62,671 bases of DNA. Source: an uncultured Aequorivita sp. (GTDB taxonomy: Bacteria > Bacteroidota > Bacteroidia > Flavobacteriales > Flavobacteriaceae). Location: assembly GCA_937125455.1 (NCBI GenBank), contig CAKZLK010000019.1, positions 1 to 62,671 on the forward strand, in the 5' to 3' direction. A model generated the notes under the pieces. The model saw only the letters and a list, made by a program, of their open reading frames with translations, was not told the origin of the DNA and searched no databases. The translations under genes and the position numbers were made by a program. This document shows, one piece after another, positions 54,718 to 62,671 of the stretch (positions within the stretch are counted from its first letter, which is position 1; every line of letters begins with the position of its first letter).

Positions 54718-55689
54718 TTAAATAGTATCAAGAGCTACTTCTTTTAATTTTATATTTTCAAAACCAGGATATATATTTTTAAACTCTACGTTTTCTCCTT
54801 GATCATTCTTTCCCTGCAATTCGTATTTAATGACCACTTTGGTTCCTAGTGGTGCATAATAATAGACAATCCAAGCGTCAGATTCTCTGAGGCCAATACA
54901 GCCATTGGAAGACGGTTTTTCTAAAGTAGCCAAATTGGTAGTAGGATGAATAAGCTGACCAACACTACGGCCATTTATTGAAGGTTCCAACCATGGAATA
55001 GCGGGTAGCCCAGTTAGTTTGCCGTCATCTCGATGAGTTTTTACATATTTATGGTTATTCTGCGGATTCTTAAATACCGGTTTTTTATTTACTCGTATTA
55101 TTTCACCTATGCCTGGTTTTGTCCTCATATCTACTTCCCCTTTAGCCATAGCTAAATACCGTCTGCCTACTTTCCCCACACGCACTGGAAATTTATATAT
55201 TTCTTTTCCATCCTGAATTATTCGAAGCCTATATTCCGGTATGTTCAGTTCTAAAGAAGTTTTGTCTAACTGTGCTTTCAGTTGTTGCGTTTGGATGGAA
55301 TCGGGAATTTCCAAAACCTGACCTTCTTTTAAAGCTATGAGTGATTGCGGATCTTCATTAAAAATTCCTTTATCCATAAGGTAATAATAATCTGTATGTG
55401 CTAGCGTGTCCAGAATCCAATTGTTATTATGTACAATTATATACTCATCAATACTGTAATTGTGGGTTTGGTTGTGTTCCGCAACAATGCTATCCATCCA
55501 TTTAAAATAGGAGCGAATAGGAATATCTTTGTTGACTACTATTTCAATAGGTAATATTGGTTTTTCTTGCTTTAAAGTATCAACTAACTCATTTACCTCA
55601 ATTGATTTCTCTTCTGCGTTATTAGCTTTATGATTATTTACGCAACTAATAAATATGAAGGCGAGGACAAAGAATAAAATATTTTTCAT
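54718..55689 (-). CDS. L,D-transpeptidase (YkuD) lipoprotein
   Basis: A 323-residue exported protein: lipobox FIFISC (Cys 16), a 100-residue linker, then a YkuD domain beginning LELNIPEYRLRIIQDG near 148 and containing QLIHPTTNLATLEKP with the His and SSNGCIGLRESDA with the catalytic Cys near 272. It forms L,D cross-links in peptidoglycan or attaches proteins to it. Lipidation would tether it to a membrane facing the wall. Confidence 0.92.
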   Translation of the reverse strand: MKNILFFVLAFIFISCVNNHKANNAEEKSIEVNELVDTLKQEKPILPIEIVVNKDIPIRSYFKWMDSIVAEHNQTHNYSIDEYIIVHNNNWILDTLAHTDYYYLMDKGIFNEDPQSLIALKEGQVLEIPDSIQTQQLKAQLDKTSLELNIPEYRLRIIQDGKEIYKFPVRVGKVGRRYLAMAKGEVDMRTKPGIGEIIRVNKKPVFKNPQNNHKYVKTHRDDGKLTGLPAIPWLEPSINGRSVGQLIHPTTNLATLEKPSSNGCIGLRESDAWIVYYYAPLGTKVVIKYELQGKNDQGENVEFKNIYPGFENIKLKEVALDTI

Positions 55690-55902
55690 TTTTTAATTCA
55701 TTTTTTAGGAAAGGGTTGACTTTTAATAAAGAAACAAAGTATGAATTTAATCATCAAGATGATATGATATTAATCATCTTTACCTTTATTTCTAAAGGCT
55801 TGGAAGTCCTTGGAAACTCTTGTTGCGTAGTTATTATTTTACCTCCCTATTTATTGGAAAATCATTGCATCTTTATGATCTTTACAAAAAGCGAAGCAAG
55901 CC

Positions 55903-56667
55903 ATGAAAATAGTCTCTTGGAATATAAATGGTATAAGGGCAATAGTAAAAAAGGATTTTTTTGCGGATATCTCTAAAATGAATCCAGATATTATTTGTCT
56001 TCAAGAAACAAAAGCTCAAGATGGAGAAGTTGAAAGCGCATTGTCCAAAATAACCGACTATCAAAAGTATTATAATTCAGCAGATAGAAAGGGATATTCA
56101 GGCACTGCAATTTTGAGTAAAACAAAACCGATTTCGATCTCTAATGATATGGGTATTGTTGAGCACGATTCAGAAGGCCGGTTACAATGTGCGGAATTTG
56201 ATAATTTCTATTTGGTAAACGTTTATGTGCCTAATTCTGGACAAAAATTGGAAAGGCTTGATTACAGAAAACAATGGGATTTGGATTTCCGTAACTATCT
56301 GAAAAATCTTGAGAAAATAAAACCTATTATTCTTTGTGGTGACTTAAATGTTGCACATCAACCCATTGACCTTAAAAACGACAAGAGTAACTACAACAAA
56401 ACGGCTGGATACACTCAAATAGAAATTGATGGAATGGATAACCTTATTGACGCTGGATTTGTGGATTCGTTTCGGTATTTTCATCCAGATAAAGTTGCCT
56501 ATACTTATTGGAGTTATAGATTTAATTCTAGGGAGCGTAACACAGGCTGGAGGATTGATTATTTTTTGGCCAGCAATTCTTTGATAGAGAAAATAAATAA
56601 GGTTGAGATATTATCCGAATATTATGGCTCAGACCATTGTCCCATTAAACTTGATATTGAAATGTAA
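55903..56667 (+). CDS. xth: Exodeoxyribonuclease III
   Basis: A 254-residue EEP-fold AP endonuclease: VSWNINGIRAIVKKDF at 4-19, ICLQETKAQ near 34, NVYVPNSGQKLERLDYR near 106, the catalytic LCGDLNVAHQPIDL near 146, TYWSYRFNSRERNTGWRIDYF near 201 and the catalytic SDHCPI near 244. It cuts DNA at abasic sites and degrades 3' ends of duplex DNA. The ATG at 55903 is the family start. Confidence 0.95.
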   Translation: MKIVSWNINGIRAIVKKDFFADISKMNPDIICLQETKAQDGEVESALSKITDYQKYYNSADRKGYSGTAILSKTKPISISNDMGIVEHDSEGRLQCAEFDNFYLVNVYVPNSGQKLERLDYRKQWDLDFRNYLKNLEKIKPIILCGDLNVAHQPIDLKNDKSNYNKTAGYTQIEIDGMDNLIDAGFVDSFRYFHPDKVAYTYWSYRFNSRERNTGWRIDYFLASNSLIEKINKVEILSEYYGSDHCPIKLDIEM

Positions 56668-56895
56668 TTTAGGCACCTATAATTTTATAGTTTCTTATGG
56701 GAATCCTAGTTTAACAAGAATTATTTCGACATCTAACTGATAGATAGCACTTCCCGTGAAAATAGATTGAATATGGGCTACCTCAAAATACTTTGTTATG
56801 GCTTACGCTTATTAAATATTTGTAAAATATGAAGCCTTACTTTGCTTTTAATTTATAAGCTGACTAAAATCATTCTTATTACCTAAAATCATAGC

Positions 56896-56903
56896 TATAT
56901 TTG
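56896..56903 (+). promoter_or_regulatory. -7 promoter box of the Mla-type operon
   Basis: TATATTTG is a full match to TAnnTTTG, 17 bp before the permease ATG. The preceding 230 bp show no other clear element. Confidence 0.6.
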
Positions 56904-56920
56904 GTTTTTTTCTTATCTAA

Positions 56921-57697
56921 ATGAATAAAGCAGACTCTATCCTGTCCCAGACTAAATCATTCTTTGCTGAAATTGGCGATATGACTTTTTTTGCAGGACG
57001 TTTTTTTAAAGAAGCGTCAAGTTCTCCTTTTGAATTTAAGGAACTGCTTCGCCAATGTTATAATATGGGCAATCGCTCTTTATTATTGGTGAGTGTGACT
57101 GGGTTTATTTTAGGGCTTGTATTCACGCTGCAGTCGCGCCCCACTTTGATGCAGTTTGGTGCACAATCTTGGATGGCCTCTATGGTGAGTCTTTCAATTG
57201 TTCGTGAAATCGGGCCTGTAATAATAGCGCTTATCTGTGCTGGACGAATAGGCTCGGGAATTGGTGCAGAGCTTGGTTCAATGCGTGTTACGGAGCAGAT
57301 AGATGCAATGGAGGTTTCGGGCACCAACCCTTTCAAGTATTTGGTGGTTACCCGTATTATGGCCACTACCTTGATGTTACCTTTGTTAATAATAATGGGA
57401 GATGCCATCGCTCTTTTTGGTTCGGCTTTAATTGAAAATTTAAAAGGGGATGTTTCTTATTTGCTTTATTTCAACCAAGTTTTTGAAGCCTTAAAATTTA
57501 GCGATATAGTCCCAGCAACCATAAAATCTGTTTTCTTTGGTTTTGCTATTGGATTGGTAGGCTGTTATAAAGGTTATTATTGTTCCAAAGGAACCGTTGG
57601 GGTTGGAGAGGCATCAAATTCTGCTGTGGTCTATATCTCAATGTTACTGTTTGTAATTGATTTTATTGCCGTTTTTGTAACCGATATATTTATTTAA
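56921..57697 (+). CDS. mlaE: MlaE-family ABC lipid-transport permease
   Basis: A 258-residue permease of about five membrane segments: LLLVSVTGFILGLVFTLQS near 54, EIGPVIIALICAGRIGSGIGAELGSM near 91 and the coupling-helix signature VTEQIDAMEVSGTNPFKYLV near 122. With MlaF and the MCE protein it moves phospholipids between inner and outer membranes. Six bases separate it from the ATPase gene. Confidence 0.93.
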   Translation: MNKADSILSQTKSFFAEIGDMTFFAGRFFKEASSSPFEFKELLRQCYNMGNRSLLLVSVTGFILGLVFTLQSRPTLMQFGAQSWMASMVSLSIVREIGPVIIALICAGRIGSGIGAELGSMRVTEQIDAMEVSGTNPFKYLVVTRIMATTLMLPLLIIMGDAIALFGSALIENLKGDVSYLLYFNQVFEALKFSDIVPATIKSVFFGFAIGLVGCYKGYYCSKGTVGVGEASNSAVVYISMLLFVIDFIAVFVTDIFI

Positions 57698-57703
57698 GTT
57701 TAA

Positions 57704-58456
57704 ATGAATTCAATAAAAAACATAAAACCCGTGCTAGAGTTAAAAAATCTTCAAAAAAGTTTTGGTGACAACCATGTGCTTAAAGGTTTTAATCTAAAGC
57801 TTTTTGAAGGTGAAAACTTGGTGGTGATGGGCAAATCGGGTTCTGGAAAATCTGTGATGGTAAAATGTTTGGTAGGTTTGATTCATCCAGACGGTGGCAG
57901 TATTAATATTAAAAACCAAGACATTACCACAATGGGCCATAAGGAGCTAGACTTGTTGCGAACCGAAATTGGTTTTCTTTTTCAGGGCAGTGCATTATAC
58001 GATTCTATGACTGTGCGCGAAAATCTGGAATTTCCGCTGCGGCGCCATAAAGATAAAATTGAAAATTTTCAAGGAACCGAAATTTTGGTAAAGGAAGCTC
58101 TGGAGAATGTTGGTCTGGCAGATGCTATAGATTTGATGCCAGCAGAACTTTCTGGCGGTATGCAGCGACGGGTGGCTTTGGCGCGAGCGTTAATCTTGAA
58201 ACCAAAAATTATTATGTATGACGAGCCAACAACAGGTTTGGATCCAATCACGGCTAAGGAAATTATTCTGTTGATGCGAAATATTCAAAAAAAATATCAT
58301 ACTTCCTCCCTTATTATCACACACGATGTGGACTGTGCGAGAGTAATCTCAAACCGGATGATTTTGTTGGTAGATGGAATCAATTATGCCGAAGGAACTT
58401 TCGAGGAGCTTTCAAACTCAAGCGACCCACAGGTTCAGGCATTCTTTAAAAATTAA
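57704..58456 (+). CDS. mlaF: MlaF-family ABC ATPase
   Basis: A 250-residue ABC ATPase: Walker A GKSGSGKSVMVK near 45, Q-loop GFLFQGSALYDSMTV near 88, signature ELSGGMQRRVALARAL near 146, Walker B IIMYDEPTTGLDP near 166 and H-loop IITHDVD near 203. The FQGSALYDSMTVREN phrase is typical for MlaF/Ttg2A. It lies between the permease and MCE genes. Confidence 0.94.
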   Translation: MNSIKNIKPVLELKNLQKSFGDNHVLKGFNLKLFEGENLVVMGKSGSGKSVMVKCLVGLIHPDGGSINIKNQDITTMGHKELDLLRTEIGFLFQGSALYDSMTVRENLEFPLRRHKDKIENFQGTEILVKEALENVGLADAIDLMPAELSGGMQRRVALARALILKPKIIMYDEPTTGLDPITAKEIILLMRNIQKKYHTSSLIITHDVDCARVISNRMILLVDGINYAEGTFEELSNSSDPQVQAFFKN

Positions 58457-58460
58457 TGTT

Positions 58461-59447
58461 ATGGGAAAATCAACTTCACAAAAAATAAAGGTCGGTGTTT
58501 TTGTAGTGATAGGAACAATTCTTCTTGTTGCTACTCTATATTTTATTGGAAACAAGCAGCATTTGTTTACTAGAAATATTGAAATTTATGCCACATTCGC
58601 AAACGTGAACGGCTTAACTTTGGGTAATAACGTACGCTATTCTGGAATTAACGTTGGCACCGTGAGCAAAATAGATATGGTTGATGAGGGAACCATCACT
58701 ATTCAAATGGTTGTAGAAGAAAAAACGTCAAGGTTTATAAAAAAAGATGCTATTGCTTCTATTGGGTCAGATGGGTTGGTGGGAAGTATGGTCGTAAATA
58801 TTATCCCTGGAAAATCTCAAGATGCAAAACCCGTAATTGCGGGAGATACCATTCAATCTTACAGTAGAATTGGTGCCGACGATATGCTTTCTACCCTAAA
58901 TACAACAAATGAGAACGCGGCTTTATTAACTTCAGATTTATTAAAGATTACCAATAAAATCCTTGAGGGAAAAGGTACATTGGGGGCATTGGTGAGCGAT
59001 ACTTTGTTGGCGAAGGACATACGGCAGGTTGTGGTAGAACTCAAAAAAACTACTTTAGGCACATCAGCCGCAATTACAAACATCAATGCTATTATTTCAA
59101 AAATAAATTATGATGAGAGTGCTGCCGCAGTACTGTTGAGCGATACCGTTTCTGCCAATCAAATTAAAAATGTATTTGCCAATCTTGAAAAGTCGAGTAA
59201 GGACATTAACGAAGTAACTAAAAATATTGATGAATACATTCAAGAAATAAAATCTGGAAAAGGAACTTTAAATTATGTTTTGCAGGATAAAGACTTGGTG
59301 AAAAATATTGACTCTTCAATGATTAATATAAAAGAAGCTACCCAAAAACTAAACGAAAATATGGAAGCTCTAAAACATAACTTTCTATTTCGTGGATATT
59401 TTAATAAACTGGAGCGGCAAGAAAGAAAAGAAGCCAAGGAAAAATGA
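58461..59447 (+). CDS. mlaD: MCE (MlaD) family lipid-transport protein
   Basis: Started at ATG 58461, four bases after the mlaF stop, giving 328 residues; the frame is open farther upstream but that overlaps mlaF. One N-terminal membrane helix (VGVFVVIGTILLVATLYFIG) is followed by an MCE domain (IEIYATFANVNGLTLGNNVRYSGINVG). A long helical region then carries repeated 'GKGTLGALVSD/GKGTLNYVLQD' units, and the tail is Lys/Glu-rich. Periplasmic component of the Mla-like transporter. Confidence 0.9.
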   Translation: MGKSTSQKIKVGVFVVIGTILLVATLYFIGNKQHLFTRNIEIYATFANVNGLTLGNNVRYSGINVGTVSKIDMVDEGTITIQMVVEEKTSRFIKKDAIASIGSDGLVGSMVVNIIPGKSQDAKPVIAGDTIQSYSRIGADDMLSTLNTTNENAALLTSDLLKITNKILEGKGTLGALVSDTLLAKDIRQVVVELKKTTLGTSAAITNINAIISKINYDESAAAVLLSDTVSANQIKNVFANLEKSSKDINEVTKNIDEYIQEIKSGKGTLNYVLQDKDLVKNIDSSMINIKEATQKLNENMEALKHNFLFRGYFNKLERQERKEAKEK

Positions 59448-59495
59448 TTTTAATTTGGTATTTTCACTCTTTTAAAAAACTTAAAAGATTATTGT

Positions 59496-60128
59496 ATGCT
59501 ACATTATTTAAAAGAAAATTTTGCTCATATATTTGAAGATACCCTCATTAATGAAATAAATCAGGTAGGTACTTTAAAAGAAGTACGGGAAGGCGATAAG
59601 CTAATTGAAATTGGTGATTATGTGCGTTCAATGCCGTTGCTTATTTCTGGTGCGATAAAAATTTTAAGGGAAGATGAAGATGGCGACGAATTGTTGCTTT
59701 ATTTTTTAGAGCGTGGTGATACTTGCGCCATGACTCTTACGTGCTGCTTAGGACAAACTAAAAGTGAAATCCGTGCTATTGCAGAATTGGATACAACTTT
59801 AATAATGATCCCTATCCAAAAAATGGAGGAGTGGACAGGCAAATATAAAAGCTGGCGCAATTTTGTATTCCAAAGTTATCATGAGCGTTTGACCGAGATG
59901 CTAGAAACCATTGATAGTATAGCCTTCTTCAATATGGATGAGCGATTGGTAAAATATCTTCAAAACAAACAAAAAGTTACAAAGGATTCGATGATAAATA
60001 GTACGCATCAGGAAATTGCCCATGAGCTACATACCTCGCGGGTTGTGGTTTCGCGTTTACTAAAAAAACTGGAAAACATGGGGAAAATAGAACTTTACAG
60101 AAATGGCATTCAGATAATTTCGCTATAG
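59496..60128 (+). CDS. Crp/Fnr-family transcriptional regulator with Cys cluster
   Basis: A 210-residue regulator. The cNMP-like sensor barrel spans about 10-125, with EVREGDKLIEIGDYVRSMP and LLISGAIKILREDEDG; the loop ERGDTCAMTLTCCLGQ places Cys at 77, 83 and 84. A dimer helix follows, then a winged helix (THQEIAHELHTSRVVVSRLLKKLE near 167-190). No Fnr-type N-terminal Cys set is present, and cAMP-contact residues are not conserved as in Crp. The Cys cluster may sense thiol, persulfide or redox state (inference). It precedes a peroxiredoxin gene whose promoter bears a TGTAAC-N4-GTTAC operator. Confidence 0.88.
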   Translation: MLHYLKENFAHIFEDTLINEINQVGTLKEVREGDKLIEIGDYVRSMPLLISGAIKILREDEDGDELLLYFLERGDTCAMTLTCCLGQTKSEIRAIAELDTTLIMIPIQKMEEWTGKYKSWRNFVFQSYHERLTEMLETIDSIAFFNMDERLVKYLQNKQKVTKDSMINSTHQEIAHELHTSRVVVSRLLKKLENMGKIELYRNGIQIISL

Positions 60129-60164
60129 CCTCAAGGCATAAATTTTTCTTAACCTTTCTTGAAG

Positions 60165-60209
60165 TGTAACCTTTGTTACTTCCAAATAAATCTTTATAGT
60201 TTATTTTTA
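60165..60209 (+). promoter_or_regulatory. Crp/Fnr-type operator and promoter of the peroxiredoxin gene
   Basis: TGTAACCTTTGTTACT (60165-60180; arms GTAAC 60166-60170, GTTAC 60175-60179). TATTTTTA (60202-60209), one base off TAnnTTTG, begins exactly 22 bp after the right arm. The site lies between the Crp/Fnr gene and the peroxiredoxin gene. Confidence 0.7.
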
Positions 60210-60234
60210 TACTTTAAAATTAAAGAAAAATATT

Positions 60235-60894
60235 ATGGAAAATCAAGAAATTAAAGAAATTACTTCAATGCCCAGAATTGGTGATATTGCGCCAGATTTT
60301 ACAGCAAAGACCACAAAGGGAGACATTAAACTTTCAGAATTTGCGAAAGACAAATGGATTGTCATGTTTTCGCATCCAGCAGATTTTACACCTGTTTGTA
60401 CTACAGAGATGAGCGGTTTTGCACTTCGCAAATCTGAATTTGACGCTCTCAACACAGAACTTTTGGGACTGAGCATAGATAGTATCCATGCGCATTTGGG
60501 TTGGGTCAATAATGTTCGTGAAAAAACTGGTGTTTATTTTGACTTCCCCATTATTGCAGATATAGATATGAAAGTGTCTAAGCTTTATGGAATGTTGCAG
60601 CCTAACGAAAGTGAAACCGCAGCGGTACGTGCAGTTTTCTTCATAGATCCAGCAAAAAAAATCAGGTTAATTATGTATTATCCGTTGAATGTGGGTCGAA
60701 ATATGGACGAAATTTTACGGGCGTTAGAAGCACTACAAACATCAGATAAATATAGTGTAGCAATGCCTTTAGATTGGAAAAAAGGGGATAAAGTTATCAT
60801 TCCACCACCAAAAACCTTAGAGGAAATGGAAGTTCGTTTGAACGACAGTTCAATTGAAAAAGTAGATTTTTATTTAGCGAAGAAATCGCTTTAA
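60235..60894 (+). CDS. 1-Cys peroxiredoxin (Prx6-type)
   Basis: A 219-residue peroxiredoxin with the active site HPADFTPVCTTEMSGF and peroxidatic Cys 55; no second Cys exists in the chain, so it is a 1-Cys enzyme needing an outside thiol for recycling. The C-terminal extension (PLDWKKGDKVIIPPPKTLEEM near 178) identifies the Prx6 group. It reduces hydrogen or lipid peroxides, and bacillithiol is a plausible reductant. It is expressed from the operator-bearing promoter. Confidence 0.92.
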   Translation: MENQEIKEITSMPRIGDIAPDFTAKTTKGDIKLSEFAKDKWIVMFSHPADFTPVCTTEMSGFALRKSEFDALNTELLGLSIDSIHAHLGWVNNVREKTGVYFDFPIIADIDMKVSKLYGMLQPNESETAAVRAVFFIDPAKKIRLIMYYPLNVGRNMDEILRALEALQTSDKYSVAMPLDWKKGDKVIIPPPKTLEEMEVRLNDSSIEKVDFYLAKKSL

Positions 60895-60925
60895 ATTTAA
60901 ATACCACAACCTAAAAAGTGTACTC

Positions 60926-61948
60926 ATGAAATTTATTGCATTAGCTATTTTCGGAAGCATCTTAGTTGCTTGTAACACAAATAATAAAGATAAGTATTCC
61001 ACTATTGAAAATGATTCGAAGGATTTGGCATTGGTCGAGACTCAAGAACATCCAGGAAAGAAACTTATGGAAAATAACTGTTACGCGTGTCACAGTCCAA
61101 ACGCTTCAGAAGAAAATATGATTGCCCCACCATTTGTAGCTATAAAGATGCATTATATTTCTGAGGACACTTCTAAGGAAGCTTTTGTGGAAGCGATGGT
61201 GGAATGGTCGAAAAAACCTTCCGAAGAAAAATCGAAAATGCCAGGAGCTGTTAAAAAATTTGGATTAATGCCTTATCAATTTTTTCCAGAGGAAACTATT
61301 AAGCAGATTGCCGACTACTTGTTCGAAAATGAAGTTGAAAAACCGGAATGGTTTCAAGAACACTACAACAAAATGCATGGTAACGGCAAAATGATGAATG
61401 GAAAAATGGGTCGTGGAAAAGGCATGGGTATGAATAAAAACCAAGCCAACACCAATAAACAACTTTCTGTTGAGGAACGCGGAATGCAAATGGCGCTGAC
61501 AACCAAAGCTGAACTTGGTAAAAACCTTATGGGGCAAATCCAAAAAAACGGGGTAATAGCGGCACTTGATTTCTGTAATGTACAAGCCTTGCCTATAACT
61601 GATAGTATGGCTACCGTTTATAAAGCACATATTAAACGGGTTACTGATAAACCTAGAAATCCAAAAAATATAGCTAATGCAACTGAATTGCAATATCTAG
61701 AAAATTTCAAAAAACAAGTAGTTGCAGGTGGTGAAGTAAAGCCAATTACAGTACAAATGGGAAATGAAACCGAGTTTTATTATCCAATCGTCACCAATTC
61801 AATGTGCTTAAAATGCCATGGTACACCTGGCAAGGAATTAGAAAACATTACGTTGTCTAAAATAAAGGAGCTTTACCCAACTGATAAAGCTACTGGGTAT
61901 GCTGAAAACCAAGTGCGGGGTATTTGGAGTATAAATTTTGAAAAATAG
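60926..61948 (+). CDS. Di-haem c-type cytochrome/DUF3365 lipoprotein
   Basis: A 340-residue exported protein: lipobox ILVAC (Cys 16); a first haem site CYACH at 52-56 in a small cytochrome c domain to about residue 140; a Met/Gly/Lys-rich linker (GRGKGMGMNKNQ near 165); and a DUF3365 (Tll0287-like) domain with a second haem site CLKCH at 294-298. DUF3365 proteins are thought to be haem-based redox sensors or carriers. It lies 31 bp behind the peroxiredoxin gene and would share its transcript. Confidence 0.9.
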   Translation: MKFIALAIFGSILVACNTNNKDKYSTIENDSKDLALVETQEHPGKKLMENNCYACHSPNASEENMIAPPFVAIKMHYISEDTSKEAFVEAMVEWSKKPSEEKSKMPGAVKKFGLMPYQFFPEETIKQIADYLFENEVEKPEWFQEHYNKMHGNGKMMNGKMGRGKGMGMNKNQANTNKQLSVEERGMQMALTTKAELGKNLMGQIQKNGVIAALDFCNVQALPITDSMATVYKAHIKRVTDKPRNPKNIANATELQYLENFKKQVVAGGEVKPITVQMGNETEFYYPIVTNSMCLKCHGTPGKELENITLSKIKELYPTDKATGYAENQVRGIWSINFEK

Positions 61949-61951
61949 TAA

Positions 61952-62533
61952 ATGAATTTTTACGAAACATTTTGGAATCACAAATACATTGCTGGAGAAA
62001 CAGGATGGGATATTGGTCACGTTTCCACGCCAATAAAAGAGTATATTGATCAACTCCCTAATAAAAATTTAAAGATATTGATCCCAGGGGGTGGTAATTC
62101 CTATGAAGCTGAATATCTTTTAAAAAATGGATTTACTGACGTTTCGGTAGTCGATATTTCGAGTATTCCTTTGAAAAATTTACTTGATAGGGTTCCTTCC
62201 TTCCCGAAAGAAAAGATACTTCACAGCGATTTTTTTCAACTAGATGACAGATTTGACCTTATTCTGGAGCAAACTTTTTTTTGTGCACTCGATCCCAGTT
62301 TTCGTAAAGACTACGTTTCAAAAATGTATCAATTACTAAAACCAGGTGGAAAAGTGATTGGGGTTCTTTTCAATATTCCACTGAATAGTGATAAACCTCC
62401 TTTTGGTGGAAATAAGGAGGAGTATATTTCTCTTTTTAAAGAAAAATTCAATATTGAGATAATAGAAACTGCATATAACTCTATCCAACAGCGGGAAGGA
62501 AATGAACTATTCTTCAAACTCAGGAAAAAATAG
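61952..62533 (+). CDS. TPMT-family SAM-dependent thiol methyltransferase
   Basis: A 193-residue member of the thiopurine/thiol methyltransferase family: GETGWDIGHVSTPIKEY at 15-31 (family hallmark), LIPGGGNSYEAEYLL near 48 (SAM loop), VVDISSIPL near 68, and EQTFFCALDPSFRKDY near 110. The family methylates thiols, thiocyanate, hydrogen sulfide or halides. It starts three bases after the cytochrome stop, in the same transcript as the peroxiredoxin, so sulfide or thiol detoxification by S-methylation fits. Confidence 0.88.
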   Translation: MNFYETFWNHKYIAGETGWDIGHVSTPIKEYIDQLPNKNLKILIPGGGNSYEAEYLLKNGFTDVSVVDISSIPLKNLLDRVPSFPKEKILHSDFFQLDDRFDLILEQTFFCALDPSFRKDYVSKMYQLLKPGGKVIGVLFNIPLNSDKPPFGGNKEEYISLFKEKFNIEIIETAYNSIQQREGNELFFKLRKK

Positions 62534-62548
62534 TTTTAATTTTTTTAT

Positions 62549-62592
62549 ATAACGGCAGTTCATTTTAGAGTCTTAAAAGACTTTTATAAATT
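62549..62592 (+). promoter_or_regulatory. Variant Crp/Fnr-type operator before the third MBL gene
   Basis: ATAACGGCAGTTCA (62549-62562) keeps TAAC-N4-GTT of the operator. TATAAATT starts at 62585, again 22 bp after the site, though it matches TAnnTTTG poorly. Supported mainly by spacing and gene context. Confidence 0.4.
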
Positions 62593-62610
62593 CAAAAAAA
62601 AAATATAATA

Positions 62611-62671
62611 ATGAAAATCAAACAATTTGAATATAAGCCACTTTCACATTTTTCATATGCTATCATTAGCA
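62611..62671 (+). CDS. MBL-fold hydrolase (third persulfide dioxygenase-like gene), 5' fragment
   Basis: Twenty codons are visible before the window ends, reading MKIKQFEYKPLSHFSYAIIS. This resembles the N-terminal strand of MBL-rhodanese proteins (compare MKIEQIYTGCLAQGAYYIES of copy 2), with a different substrate-facing sequence. Position behind the peroxiredoxin-cytochrome-TPMT group and the variant operator supports a sulfur-related role. Family assignment rests on this short piece only. Confidence 0.55.
   Translation, partial: MKIKQFEYKPLSHFSYAIIS

Noticed and set aside
58374-58460. Upstream start for the MCE protein
   Set aside because: It overlaps the mlaF gene in another frame; ATG 58461 starts directly before the membrane helix.

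Overview
The window looks like a chromosomal segment of a Flavobacteriaceae-type Bacteroidetes. The evidence is AT-rich DNA, starts without clear Shine-Dalgarno sequences, promoters of the TTG-N20-TAnnTTTG kind, many short lipoproteins, several secreted proteins ending in type IX secretion (T9SS) sorting domains, a SprB-like adhesin fragment, bacillithiol synthesis and a histidine-degradation operon. I cannot name the genus with confidence. No phage, insertion sequence or CRISPR array was seen. One tRNA gene (His) is present.

Layout. 1-806 is an SprB-like repeat protein on the minus strand. It meets, head to head and without spacer, an N-terminally truncated ABC-F ATPase (795-1844); this is either a real rearrangement or an assembly chimera. 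2.3-9.8 kb holds two surface lipoproteins and the hut genes (hutI-hutG-ftcD), all on the minus strand. 9.9-12.1 kb holds a trans-sulfuration-type PLP enzyme, bshB1 and tRNA-His, with a duplicated tRNA 3' end. 12-22 kb carries a peptidase, lipoproteins, a CstB-like persulfide dioxygenase/rhodanese, a DUF4397 protein, a sirtuin, a SpoU-type methyltransferase and an ITPase. 22-34 kb has a DEAD-box helicase with a structured leader, secreted T9SS proteins, an exported 2H phosphoesterase and SDR enzymes. 34.5-39.2 kb is the parA-parB-DUF5683-dapB-lepB block. 40.4-44 kb is a three-gene biotin-dependent acyl-CoA carboxylase. 44-50 kb holds MscS, YeiH, DUF983, TauE/SafE and a second CstB-like protein. 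50-59.5 kb holds a P-type ATPase, an L,D-transpeptidase, exonuclease III and an Mla-type lipid transporter. 59.5 kb to the end is a Crp/Fnr regulator followed by a 1-Cys peroxiredoxin, a di-haem cytochrome/DUF3365 lipoprotein, a TPMT-family methyltransferase and the start of a third MBL-fold gene.

The most interesting signal is regulatory. A palindrome TGTAAC-N4-GTTACA, or a close variant, lies upstream of DUF983-tauE, the second cstB-like gene, the peroxiredoxin and the third MBL gene. In every case exactly 22 bp separate it from the position of the -7 promoter box, the geometry of a class II Crp/Fnr activator. A Crp/Fnr gene with a C-x5-CC cluster sits next to two of these sites. Together these genes look like a sulfide/persulfide and redox-stress regulon controlled by a Cys-containing Crp/Fnr protein. 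The regulator-operator link is inference; the sites and their spacing are read directly from the sequence.
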